Source: Massilia rubra
GTDB taxonomy: Bacteria; Pseudomonadota; Gammaproteobacteria; Burkholderiales; Burkholderiaceae_D
Direction of reading: 5' to 3'
NCBI RefSeq assembly: GCF_011682065.1
Contig: NZ_VUYU01000015.1
Coordinates: 62,001 to 126,000 of the forward strand
Length of the DNA: 64,000 nucleotides
The notes below the pieces were generated by a model that worked only from the letters and a program-made list of their open reading frames with translations, searched no databases and was not told the DNA's origin. Positions 18,720 through 27,159 of this stretch are shown one piece after another (the first letter of the stretch is position 1; each line of letters opens with the position of its first letter). A program made the translations under genes and the position numbers.

Positions 18720-18772
18720 CGCCCTTGGGTGGTCGCCCGCCTGCAAGCATGCCGCAAGCCGGCGCGCCTTCC

Positions 18773-19771
<999 letters not shown>

Positions 19772-19879
19772 CACAGCTAACTCCTCGTGTATTGAATGGA
19801 GCGGCCAGTATGCGCGGCCTCGTTTGATCGGATAAGATGCCTTATTGCGCATGCACTACTGAGAGAGATTCATCAATCC

Positions 19880-20758
19880 ATGACCGACCTGCACGAACTC
19901 GACGCCTTTGCCGCCGTGGCCCGCCTGCGCAGCTTCCGCCAGGCCGCCGTCGAACGCGGCGTGTCCGCGTCGGCGCTGAGCCACAGCCTGCGCGCGCTGG
20001 AAGAGCGCCTTGGCGTGCGCCTGCTCAATCGCACCACGCGCAGCGTGACGCCGACCGAGGCCGGCGCGCGCCTGCTGGCCCGGCTGGCGCCCGCGCTCGG
20101 CGAAATCGCCGACGCCCTGGTCGAACTGGACAGCCTGCAGGACGTGCCGGCCGGCGCCCTGCGCATCAACCTGCCGCGCTCCGCCGCCCGCCTGCTGCTC
20201 GCCCCCATGCTGGGCCGCTTCGCCGCCGCTTACCCGCGCGTGCAGCTCGAGGCGGTCACCGACGACGGCCTGCTCGACATCGTCGGCGCCGGCTTCGACG
20301 CCGGCGTGCGCTTCGGCGAGCGGCTGGCGGCCGACATGATCGCCATTCCCTTCGGCCCACCGCAACGCTTCGTGGTCGTCGCCGCCCCCGCCTATCTGGC
20401 CGCGCATGGCATTCCGGGCACGCCGCGCGAGCTGGAACGGCACAACTGCATCGGCCGGCGCTTCCCCAGCGGCAGCCGCTACGCCTGGGAGTTCGCGCAG
20501 GGCGGGCGCAGCTTCTCGGTCGCCGTCACCGGCGCGCTGCTGTTCGACGATGACGAACTGATTATCCGCGCGGCCCTCGACGGCGCCGGCGTCGCCTATG
20601 CCTATCACGCCGATGCGGCGGCCCACATCGCCGCCGGCCGGCTGCAGGTGCTGCTGGCCGAGTGCGAGCCCGCGCCGTCCCAGTACTTCCTTTACTACCC
20701 CAGCCGCCGCCAGATGCCGCCCGCGCTGCGCGCCTTTGTCGACGCCGTGCGCGGCTAG
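19880..20758 (+). CDS. LysR-family transcriptional regulator
   Basis: 292 residues. The N-terminal winged helix-turn-helix (LDAFAAVARLRSFRQAAVERGVSASALSHSLRALEERLGVRLLNRTTRSVTPTE) is followed by the two-lobed effector domain. Start ATG 19880 is 108 bp from the divergent aldo/keto reductase start, so the shared gap should carry its operator; I find no unambiguous T-N11-A palindrome there. Effector unknown. Its TAG stop shares a CTAG with the stop of the opposing DUF3224 gene. Confidence 0.92.
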   Translation: MTDLHELDAFAAVARLRSFRQAAVERGVSASALSHSLRALEERLGVRLLNRTTRSVTPTEAGARLLARLAPALGEIADALVELDSLQDVPAGALRINLPRSAARLLLAPMLGRFAAAYPRVQLEAVTDDGLLDIVGAGFDAGVRFGERLAADMIAIPFGPPQRFVVVAAPAYLAAHGIPGTPRELERHNCIGRRFPSGSRYAWEFAQGGRSFSVAVTGALLFDDDELIIRAALDGAGVAYAYHADAAAHIAAGRLQVLLAECEPAPSQYFLYYPSRRQMPPALRAFVDAVRG

Positions 20759-21231
20759 TCGGGCAGCGCGTAGTCGAGCGCGTAAAAGTGCTTGCCGTCG
20801 ACGACGGTGAGCGCCATGGCGCCGCTGATGCCAGTTAACTCCTCCGTGCCCGAATCGGGAACGATGGTGATCGTCGCCTGGCTCGTCCCAGCGCGCATCG
20901 TGCCCGCATGCTGGAGCACGAAACCGCCCTTGCGCCCCGCCAGCGTCCCGCTGACCCGCTCGATGGCGACGTAGGCCGCCGAGCCTTTGGTATCGCTCAC
21001 CGCCGTGAGCATGGCGCCCTTGCCGCTGGCGGCCAGCGCGCCCGCGTAGCGCTTCTCGAGCGCCATGCGGGCGGTGGCGGTGCGGCCTTCCTTTTCGGGG
21101 GCGCCGGCGGGTATGATCGTGATCTCGAACGGTCCGCTGGCGCGCGCAATGACGGACGCCGCCTGGGCGCTGGCGGGTGGCAGGACGGCCAACAGGGACA
21201 GCGCGGCTGCGCTGGAGCGGAACAAGGACAT
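20755..21231 (-). CDS. Exported DUF3224 domain protein
   Basis: 158 residues starting MSLFRSSAAALSLLAVLPPASAQA, a signal peptide. The mature part matches the DUF3224 pattern: ASGPFEITIIPAG, GSAAYVAIERVSGTLAGRKGGFVLQHAGTM and ITIVPDSGTEELTGISGAM, ending HFYALDYALPD. These form a small beta-barrel of the allene-oxide-cyclase-like type; function unknown, and most relatives are cytoplasmic, so export is notable. An in-frame ATG at 21267 is possible but gives a poorer signal peptide. Divergent from an AraC regulator. Confidence 0.8.
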   Translation of the reverse strand: MSLFRSSAAALSLLAVLPPASAQAASVIARASGPFEITIIPAGAPEKEGRTATARMALEKRYAGALAASGKGAMLTAVSDTKGSAAYVAIERVSGTLAGRKGGFVLQHAGTMRAGTSQATITIVPDSGTEELTGISGAMALTVVDGKHFYALDYALPD

Positions 21232-21324
21232 GGCAAGCTTTCGGCTAGAGGATGGGCGGCGCCGCATGCAAACGCGTGCTCGCTCGCGGAAACCACCACA
21301 GTAAGCGCAAGGACGACAAACATC

Positions 21325-22170
21325 TTGGATAAATCCGACACCACCCCGGCAACGCCGAAAGGCATCGTCGATCCGCTCGGCATGGCGCGCCGCATTCGCC
21401 TGGCCACCTACCCTCCGGCGGCGCCGCTGGCGAACTTTGTCGACTACTACTGGATCGTCGAATGGAACATGGGCGAGCGCGCGCCCGAGATCCAGCGCGT
21501 GCTGCCGTATCCGAACGCGCACCTGGTGTTCGACCGGGGCCAGAGCGCCATCCACGGCGTGGTGCGCGGCGCGTTCGAGCGCAGCGTGGCCGGCGCCGGC
21601 CGCGTGCTCGGGGTGCGCTTCAGGCCGGGCGCGCTGCGTCCCTTCATCAGCCATCCGGTCTCGCGCCTGGCCGACCGCACCATGTCATTCGACGACGTCC
21701 TGCGCGTACCGACGATGGAGGCCGAACAGCGCGTGTTAGGGGGCGCCGGCGACGCCGACATGGTCGGCGCGGCCGAAGCGATGCTGCTCGCCGTGCTGCC
21801 GGCGCCCGACGCACGCGCGCTGATCGCCGAACAGGCGGTGGCCGCCGCCGCCGCCGTCGATGGCCCGGCCAGCGTGGCCGCCCTGTGTGCGCAAATGGGG
21901 ATCGAAGAACGCGCGCTGCAAAGGCTGTTCAGTAATTATGTGGGCGTGTCGCCCAAATGGGTGATCCAGCGCTACCGGTTGCAGGAAGCGAGCTGGCGCC
22001 TGGCCAGGCCGGGGCCGGTGGACCTGGCGGGCCTGGCAAGTCAGCTGGGCTTTTTCGACCAGGCCCACTTCACGCGCGACTTCACGAAACTGGTGGGCAC
22101 GTCGCCGCTGGAGTACTGGAAGTCGCAGCAGAATGGGACGCAGACGCCGACGCGCCCAGATGCCCGATGA
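21325..22170 (+). CDS. AraC-family regulator with DUF6597-type N-terminal domain
   Basis: The N-terminal part (YPPAAPLANFVDYYWIVEWNM... LPYPNAHLVFDRG... GVRFRPGALRPF) is the DUF6597 sensor-like domain. The C-terminal part is the AraC double helix-turn-helix (ASVAALCAQMGIEERALQRLFSNYVGVSPKWVIQRYRLQEA... LGFFDQAHFTRDFTKLVGTSPLEYW). The start is uncertain. TTG 21325 has AAGGA upstream and GC-ending codons after it; ATG 21382 gives a shorter, 262-residue protein. Probably regulates the divergent DUF3224 gene. Its 3' end overlaps the opposing gene by 89 bp. Confidence 0.85.
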   Translation: MDKSDTTPATPKGIVDPLGMARRIRLATYPPAAPLANFVDYYWIVEWNMGERAPEIQRVLPYPNAHLVFDRGQSAIHGVVRGAFERSVAGAGRVLGVRFRPGALRPFISHPVSRLADRTMSFDDVLRVPTMEAEQRVLGGAGDADMVGAAEAMLLAVLPAPDARALIAEQAVAAAAAVDGPASVAALCAQMGIEERALQRLFSNYVGVSPKWVIQRYRLQEASWRLARPGPVDLAGLASQLGFFDQAHFTRDFTKLVGTSPLEYWKSQQNGTQTPTRPDAR

Positions 22171-22720
22171 CGCGGGCGATCTCCTTGCGCACCTTGGCAT
22201 AGTCGACCTGTGCCCACGCCTCGAGGATGGGCACATACTTCGGATCGGAACGTTCATGCAGGATCCCGAGCAGCAGCAATATCAGGTCACGGCTGCGGTC
22301 CTTCAGATACAGCATGTCATACGGCGGCGCGGACTGCGCCAGCAACTTGTCGAAGCCGTCTATCAGCTCGTTGGCGACAATCTCGCGTTCGATGCGCCAT
22401 CCACGTTGGGAATAGAACAGCAGCGGCAAGTCACCGTCAAAATCGAGGCCCAGGTAATCGTTCAGGATCATCCAGTCGACCATGGCCAGGACCTCGGCCT
22501 CGCTGCGGCCCTGATAAGCGCCGTAGCAGGGATTGTCATCCATCCCGTGCTTGAGGACCTCCTGCGCGCGCGAACCCCGCAGGACTTTGATCAGCATGGC
22601 GCGTCCGGCAGTGGTGATCAGCGGGTCGGCAGCACGCAGGATGGTGCGGATATCCGGCTCCGGCAATGTACTCAGGGATGTATCAAAAACCAGCCTGGTT
22701 CGGTTTTGTCGGCGGCTCAT
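22082..22720 (-). CDS. RQC-minor-1-like DNA-binding protein
   Basis: 212 residues. The segment IRTILRAADPLITTAGRAMLIKVLRGSRAQEVL... GMDDNPCYGAYQGRSEAEVLAMVDWMILNDYL resembles the RecQ C-terminal (RQC) winged-helix module, found alone in the RQC-minor families. Such proteins are thought to recognise DNA structures, and some are linked to conflict or repair systems. The last 25 residues (SASASHSAATSSTPAATCPP) are low complexity and lie antisense to the AraC C-terminus. No helicase is attached. No good ribosome site is seen at ATG 22720. Confidence 0.65.
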   Translation of the reverse strand: MSRRQNRTRLVFDTSLSTLPEPDIRTILRAADPLITTAGRAMLIKVLRGSRAQEVLKHGMDDNPCYGAYQGRSEAEVLAMVDWMILNDYLGLDFDGDLPLLFYSQRGWRIEREIVANELIDGFDKLLAQSAPPYDMLYLKDRSRDLILLLLGILHERSDPKYVPILEAWAQVDYAKVRKEIARVIGHLGASASASHSAATSSTPAATCPPVS

Positions 22721-22801
22721 GGCAGTGCACGTGAATGAAAATGGATGCGGTGCTTGGTAATGACAGATTGTGCACCCGATGGCAGGTACATGGCAAGCGT
22801 G

Positions 22802-23332
22802 TCACGCCTGGAGTGCGCCTGGTGACGCGGCCCGGCTGTACAGCGTGCCCATGCGGATGGCATCGGCGCCGGCGGCGACAAAAAACGGGAGCTGCCAGCG
22901 CTGCGTGGCCTGCGCCTGTTTGCTGGTCGTGACAACCCATGGCGGATACACGCGGATCGCACGCTTGCCGCCCTGCCCGCCGCGCGCCACCACATCGCGC
23001 GCGGCCAGCACCGCTGTCGGGAAGACGAACTGTCCGAACCGCTCGCCATCGCGGGTGCTGACCACGAACAGGTCGACCGCATCGGTGTCGTCGAACGGCT
23101 GGATCGGCCCGGCGCCGATGCGCTTCCACAGCGTGACGAACTGCCCCACCTTGGTCGGCGTGATTTTGGCGACGCGAAAACGCACCCGCAGGGCGTCGAC
23201 CTCGAAGCTGGCGGCCGCATAGTCGGCGCTTTCCGCCTCATGCCGTGGCGCGCTCCATGCCAGGCCGTGCGTGTCGTACGCGCGCTGGAGCACGCGCAGG
23301 TCGGGATGAAACGTGTCGTGGTTCGGGGTCAT
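22802..23332 (-). CDS. MepB-family protein
   Basis: 176 residues. It contains FRVAKITPTKVGQFVTLWKRIGAGPIQPFDDTDAVDLFVVS, FGQFVFPTAVLAARDVV and RAIRVYPPWVVTTSKQA, the conserved body of the MepB family (first seen beside the staphylococcal MepA efflux pump). The molecular role is unknown; the fold is predicted to bind nucleic acid or a nucleotide in some annotations. ATG 23332 (MTPNHDTFHPDL) is chosen over the upstream ATG. It lies 81 bp upstream of the RQC-minor gene on the same strand, so the two may be co-expressed. Confidence 0.75.
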   Translation of the reverse strand: MTPNHDTFHPDLRVLQRAYDTHGLAWSAPRHEAESADYAAASFEVDALRVRFRVAKITPTKVGQFVTLWKRIGAGPIQPFDDTDAVDLFVVSTRDGERFGQFVFPTAVLAARDVVARGGQGGKRAIRVYPPWVVTTSKQAQATQRWQLPFFVAAGADAIRMGTLYSRAASPGALQA

Positions 23333-23394
23333 GACGGGTCGGGCGGCGCAGCCGGGGCAAAAGCGGCATTGTAGCCGCCGCCCCGGCATGAGCG

Positions 23395-23823
23395 CTATTG
23401 ATTCAACAGCACCTGCGTGATCAGTCCCGTGGCAATCGCCACCAGAAGATAGTCGCCGTTGGCCTGCACCCAGTGCGAACCGCGCGGCGGCGCGCTCAGG
23501 CGGCGGCTGCGCCAGTCGCTGACCACATAGCTGCTGCCGCGATGCTGGTGCTCCAGGTACGCGCCCCGGCGATAGTGCTGACGCTCCGACGAGCCACGAT
23601 CGTGGCCCTGGTAGCCCCCACGCGGACCGTCGTAACGGTCGCCGCGGCGATGATCGTAACGGTCGTTGTCACGGCGGCCATCGCGGTCGCCGCGCTCGTA
23701 ACGTTCATTGCGTTCGCTGCGCTGATCATGCTCGCCGCGGTAGTCGCGCGATTGCGCGAAGGCGGCGCTGCCGGTGCCCATGCAAACAGCCATGAGGGCG
23801 ATGATGAGGGCTTTCTTATGCAT
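23395..23823 (-). CDS. Periplasmic RcnB-like protein
   Basis: 142 residues with the signal peptide MHKKALIIALMAVCMGTGSAAFA. A long Arg/Asp/His/Gly-rich stretch follows (about 70 residues of DRDGRRDNDRYDHRRGDR type), then the RcnB domain: SYVVSDWRSRRLSAPPRGSHWVQANGDYLLVAIATGLITQVLL. E. coli RcnB is a periplasmic nickel/cobalt homeostasis factor; metal binding here is only suggested by the His/Asp-rich region. AGGAG precedes ATG 23823. A CCGGTAA/TTACCGG inverted repeat at 23959-23978 in the divergent gap might be an operator. Confidence 0.82.
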   Translation of the reverse strand: MHKKALIIALMAVCMGTGSAAFAQSRDYRGEHDQRSERNERYERGDRDGRRDNDRYDHRRGDRYDGPRGGYQGHDRGSSERQHYRRGAYLEHQHRGSSYVVSDWRSRRLSAPPRGSHWVQANGDYLLVAIATGLITQVLLNQ

Positions 23824-24105
23824 ATGAACTCCTGTCGTCAATACTACCTGCAGCAAATGGGTCGCCTGAAAATACCGTCTCTTCGGGGACCAGGGCGACT
23901 ACTGCGTGTCGTCCATGCAGCCATTACACCGCGATTGGCTCCTTGCAACCAGCATGCACCGGTAAGAAGTGTTACCGGACGTGTCTGTCGAAGCGCATTG
24001 CCGCTCATCCCCGCATAGCGCCGGTCGGCACCTTTTTGCCAAAACGGCAGCGCGCTCGCCCAGAATGCCCTTCATTCTCACCACCCCACTTGATGAAGGC
24101 ACGAC

Positions 24106-25113
24106 ATGCAAAACACCCTCCTGTTCTCACTGGCCCTGATGGCGTCAAACGGCGCGGCAGCCGCCGCCGGCAGTGGCGCCGGAAACGTCACCGAACCGCC
24201 GATGGCCGCCATCAAAGGCGGCACGTTCGCGATGGGCGGCCCGGTTCCGGGTCCGGACAAGAACTATCCGACCGACCAGCCGATACACGAGGTGCGCGTG
24301 CCCGCCTTCCAGATGGCGAAATATGAAGTGACCGTCGGCCAGTTCCGCCAGTTCGTCGAAGCGACCGGCCACAAGACAGAAAACCAATGCTGGAAGTTCT
24401 CCAGCGCCGAGTGGGGCATGGACATGGGACCGGGCGCCTGGAACACGCCCGCTTACGCGCCGGGCGACTACCATCCGGTCATGTGCGTCACCTGGCTCGA
24501 CGCCACCGCCTACGCCGCATGGCTGTCGGCGCAAACCGGCAAGCCATACCGCCTGCCGTCCGAAGCCGAATGGGAATACGCCGCGCGCGCCGGCAGCAAG
24601 GGCGACTATTACTTCGGTAACGACGCCACCCAGGTGTGCCGCCATGCGAACATCCGCGATTTCACGGGCAGCAAGGCGATCGCCGCCATCATCGGGCGCA
24701 GCGGAAAACCCGCCACCTGCGAAGACGGCGCCGCGTTTACCACCGTGGTCGGCATGTACGAACCGAACGCTTTCGGCCTGTACGACATGATCGGCAATGT
24801 GGGTGAATACGTAGCCGATTGCGAACACCTGAACTACGACGGCGCGCCGGTGGACGGCTCGGCATGGACCACCAACTGCAGCAAGCGCCAGTCGCCGATG
24901 ATGATGCACCGCGGCGGCAGCTTCTCGTCGCGCGACGTGCGCACGGTGGTGCGCGGCCATGCGGGGGACGATAACGCGAGCAGCATCGGCGAAGGCTTCC
25001 GCCTGGCGCTGGGCGGACCGGTTCAAGCGCAGGCTGCATCGGCGACGCGCTTCGAGGCGGAACTGGTGACGGCGCGCGCGGCCGAACGCGAACGGCGCAA
25101 AGCGGCCAAGTAA
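24106..25113 (+). CDS. Exported SUMF1/FGE-fold protein without the catalytic cysteine pair
   Basis: 335 residues with a short signal peptide (MQNTLLFSLALMASNGAAAAAG). The formylglycine-generating-enzyme fold is evident: IKGGTFAMGG, KYEVTVGQFRQFVEATG, PYRLPSEAEWEYAARAG, GLYDMIGNVGEYVADC, and MMHRGGSFSSRDVRTVVRGHAG. In true FGE the region after RGGSW holds the copper-binding Cys pair; here it reads SSRDVRTVVR with no Cys, so sulfatase maturation is unlikely. A binding or structural role, as in other SUMF1-like proteins, is more probable. The ribosome site is GAAGG. Confidence 0.82.
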   Translation: MQNTLLFSLALMASNGAAAAAGSGAGNVTEPPMAAIKGGTFAMGGPVPGPDKNYPTDQPIHEVRVPAFQMAKYEVTVGQFRQFVEATGHKTENQCWKFSSAEWGMDMGPGAWNTPAYAPGDYHPVMCVTWLDATAYAAWLSAQTGKPYRLPSEAEWEYAARAGSKGDYYFGNDATQVCRHANIRDFTGSKAIAAIIGRSGKPATCEDGAAFTTVVGMYEPNAFGLYDMIGNVGEYVADCEHLNYDGAPVDGSAWTTNCSKRQSPMMMHRGGSFSSRDVRTVVRGHAGDDNASSIGEGFRLALGGPVQAQAASATRFEAELVTARAAERERRKAAK

Positions 25114-25196
25114 GCGGGCAACTAAGCAGCAACGAAGGCGCACCGGCCATCTTGTTAGAATGCGCTCTCCAATCATCCACTGGATACGCCGACCGC

Positions 25197-26291
25197 ATGC
25201 CACTTCACTTCTTCCCGCGCGACCGCCACTTCTGGCTTTACCACTTCAGCGCGGTGGCGGTCGGCCTGATGGCCAGCATCGCCATCGCCGTCGTGTGGGG
25301 CTTCATGGTCAGGTTGCAGGTCTACACCAGCCTGGTGTGGATTCCGTTCTACACGCTGGCGGTGCTGGTGCTGCGCTGGCTGTACAAGCGGCGCGGCGGC
25401 GACGCCGTGCCGATTGCCCGGCTCATTGCCATCGTGGTCCTGTACAGCGCATTGGCCGGCATGGTGATCGGCGCCTGCGTCACCGCCGTGGTCGCGCCGA
25501 TGTTCTTGAAAGCCATCAGCGCCAAATACAAAGCGCTCAAGATACCGGTGATCCCGTCCGAACTCATCATGAACAAATTCATGGACGAAGCGCCCAAGAG
25601 CCAGCTGTTCGTGGCGATATGGGGCTTCATCTACATCAGCGTGAGCAGCAGCCGGCGCATCAAGAACGCCGAACTGTTCAACCTGCGCCTGCAAAACAAC
25701 CTCAAGGAAGCCCAATTGAGCAGCCTGTCGAACCAGCTCAATCCGCACTTCCTGTTCAACTCACTCAATAACATCCGCTTCATGATCCACGAAGATGCGC
25801 AGCGCGCCGACGCCATGATTACCTCGTTTTCCGACATCCTGCGTTATTCGCTCGAAAGCAGCCGGCACGAAAAAGTCCGCCTGCACCATGAAGTGGGCAT
25901 CATTACCAAGTACCTCGCCATCGTCAAGACGCAGCTGGAAGAACGGCTCGATTTCTCCCTTCGCATCGCGCCCGGCCTCGATGACGCGCTGATGCCGCCG
26001 ATGGTCTTGCAGATGCTGGTGGAGAACGCCATCAAGCATGGCCTCGACCAGCTCCAGGGCGGCGGCACCCTCAACGTCGAGGCGCGCCAGCTGGGCCAGT
26101 GCCTGCAACTGGAAGTGCGCAACGACGCCCCGGGCGCGCAGGTGGCGACACCCGGCTGCACAGGCATCGGCCTGCTCAATATCGAACAGCGCCTGCATCT
26201 GCTGTATGGCGAGCTGGCCACCCTGGACGCGGCGCACGCCGATGGCGTCTTCAAGGTCGCTATCACGCTGCCGCTGGAGCGCGCCGCATGA
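25197..26291 (+). CDS. LytS/YpdA-type sensor histidine kinase
   Basis: 364 residues with three or four N-terminal membrane segments (YHFSAVAVGLMASIAIAVVW, SLVWIPFYTLAVLVL, LIAIVVLYSALAGMVIGAC). A short helical linker then leads to the His_kinase motif LSNQLNPHFLFNSLNNIRFMI, where the His is phosphorylated. The C-terminal ATPase has MVLQMLVENAIKHGLDQ (N box) and GCTGIGLLNIEQRL (G box). ATG 25197 is used. Its stop overlaps the response-regulator start in ATGA, so they form a pair. Signal unknown. Confidence 0.92.
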   Translation: MPLHFFPRDRHFWLYHFSAVAVGLMASIAIAVVWGFMVRLQVYTSLVWIPFYTLAVLVLRWLYKRRGGDAVPIARLIAIVVLYSALAGMVIGACVTAVVAPMFLKAISAKYKALKIPVIPSELIMNKFMDEAPKSQLFVAIWGFIYISVSSSRRIKNAELFNLRLQNNLKEAQLSSLSNQLNPHFLFNSLNNIRFMIHEDAQRADAMITSFSDILRYSLESSRHEKVRLHHEVGIITKYLAIVKTQLEERLDFSLRIAPGLDDALMPPMVLQMLVENAIKHGLDQLQGGGTLNVEARQLGQCLQLEVRNDAPGAQVATPGCTGIGLLNIEQRLHLLYGELATLDAAHADGVFKVAITLPLERAA

Positions 26292-26998
26292 GGGTGATGG
26301 TCATTGAAGACTCGCGCCTGGCGCGCGAGGGCCTGGTGCGCATGCTCGGCCAGTTCGACGGGGTCGAGGTGATCGGCCAGGCGGACCATCCCGCAACGGC
26401 CGCGCCGCTGATCGCCGACCTGCGGCCGGACGTGCTGTTCCTCGACATCCACATGCCCGGCGCCAGCGGCTTCGACCTGCTGGAGATGCTCGACTACCTG
26501 CCGCGCATCGTCTTCACGACGGCGTACTCCGAATACGCGATCCGCTCGTTCGACTACAACACCGTCGACTACCTGCTCAAACCGGTCAGCCACGAACGGC
26601 TGGCCACCGCCATCGCCAAGCTGGCCGCCGAGGCAGCGCCGGCAGTGGTAGCAAGGCCGCCGCTCGACATCAACAGCAAAATCTTCGTCAAGGACGGCGA
26701 GCGCTGCCACCTGGTGAGCCTGGAGACGATCCGCTATATCGAGAGCTGCAAAAACTACGTGCGCATCTTTTTCGGCAGTGAAAAAGCCTACGTCAAAAAA
26801 TCGTTGAACAGCATCGAGGAGCGCTTGCCGGTCAAGTTCTTCTTCCGCGCCAACCGCCAGTGCATCATCAACCTGCAGGAAATCCGCGCCATCGAAGAAT
26901 CGATCTCGATGGGTTACGAGGTGACCATGAGCGACGGCAAAGTACTGGAAATCTCGCGCCGCAATGCCCAGGAATTGAAAGACCTGTTGAGTTTTTGA
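26288..26998 (+). CDS. LytTR-family response regulator
   Basis: 236 residues. The receiver domain MRVMVIEDSRLAREGLVRML has the phospho-acceptor Asp53 in VLFLDIHMPG and Lys98 in DYLLKPVS. The C-terminal LytTR DNA-binding domain runs from about residue 130 (IFVKDGERCHLVSLETIRYIESCKNYVRIFF... FFRANRQCIINL). Cognate to the kinase that overlaps it. No obvious target gene lies downstream, since the next gene is convergent. Confidence 0.94.
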   Translation: MRVMVIEDSRLAREGLVRMLGQFDGVEVIGQADHPATAAPLIADLRPDVLFLDIHMPGASGFDLLEMLDYLPRIVFTTAYSEYAIRSFDYNTVDYLLKPVSHERLATAIAKLAAEAAPAVVARPPLDINSKIFVKDGERCHLVSLETIRYIESCKNYVRIFFGSEKAYVKKSLNSIEERLPVKFFFRANRQCIINLQEIRAIEESISMGYEVTMSDGKVLEISRRNAQELKDLLSF

Positions 26999-27159
26999 GG
27001 TACAGGATAGATGCGATATGCGCACCCGGCCTGCAAGCTGTTTAAGGTGAGCGGATCGGCCAGCGTTCCAGGCCCCGGGGGAATGATTGACTGCTGGTGC
27101 GCCAGGACAGCCCGGCGGCGAAGGCAAGGTCGCCGTCAAGATCGTGATCGACTGAGCCC

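Noticed and set aside
24106-25113. True formylglycine-generating enzyme
   Set aside because: The Cys pair needed for catalysis is missing and no sulfatase gene is nearby.
26999-27159. Possible gene remnant ending GGEGKVAVKIVID before a stop near 27152
   Set aside because: Only about 20 codons are open and there is no start or ribosome site; too short to support as a feature.
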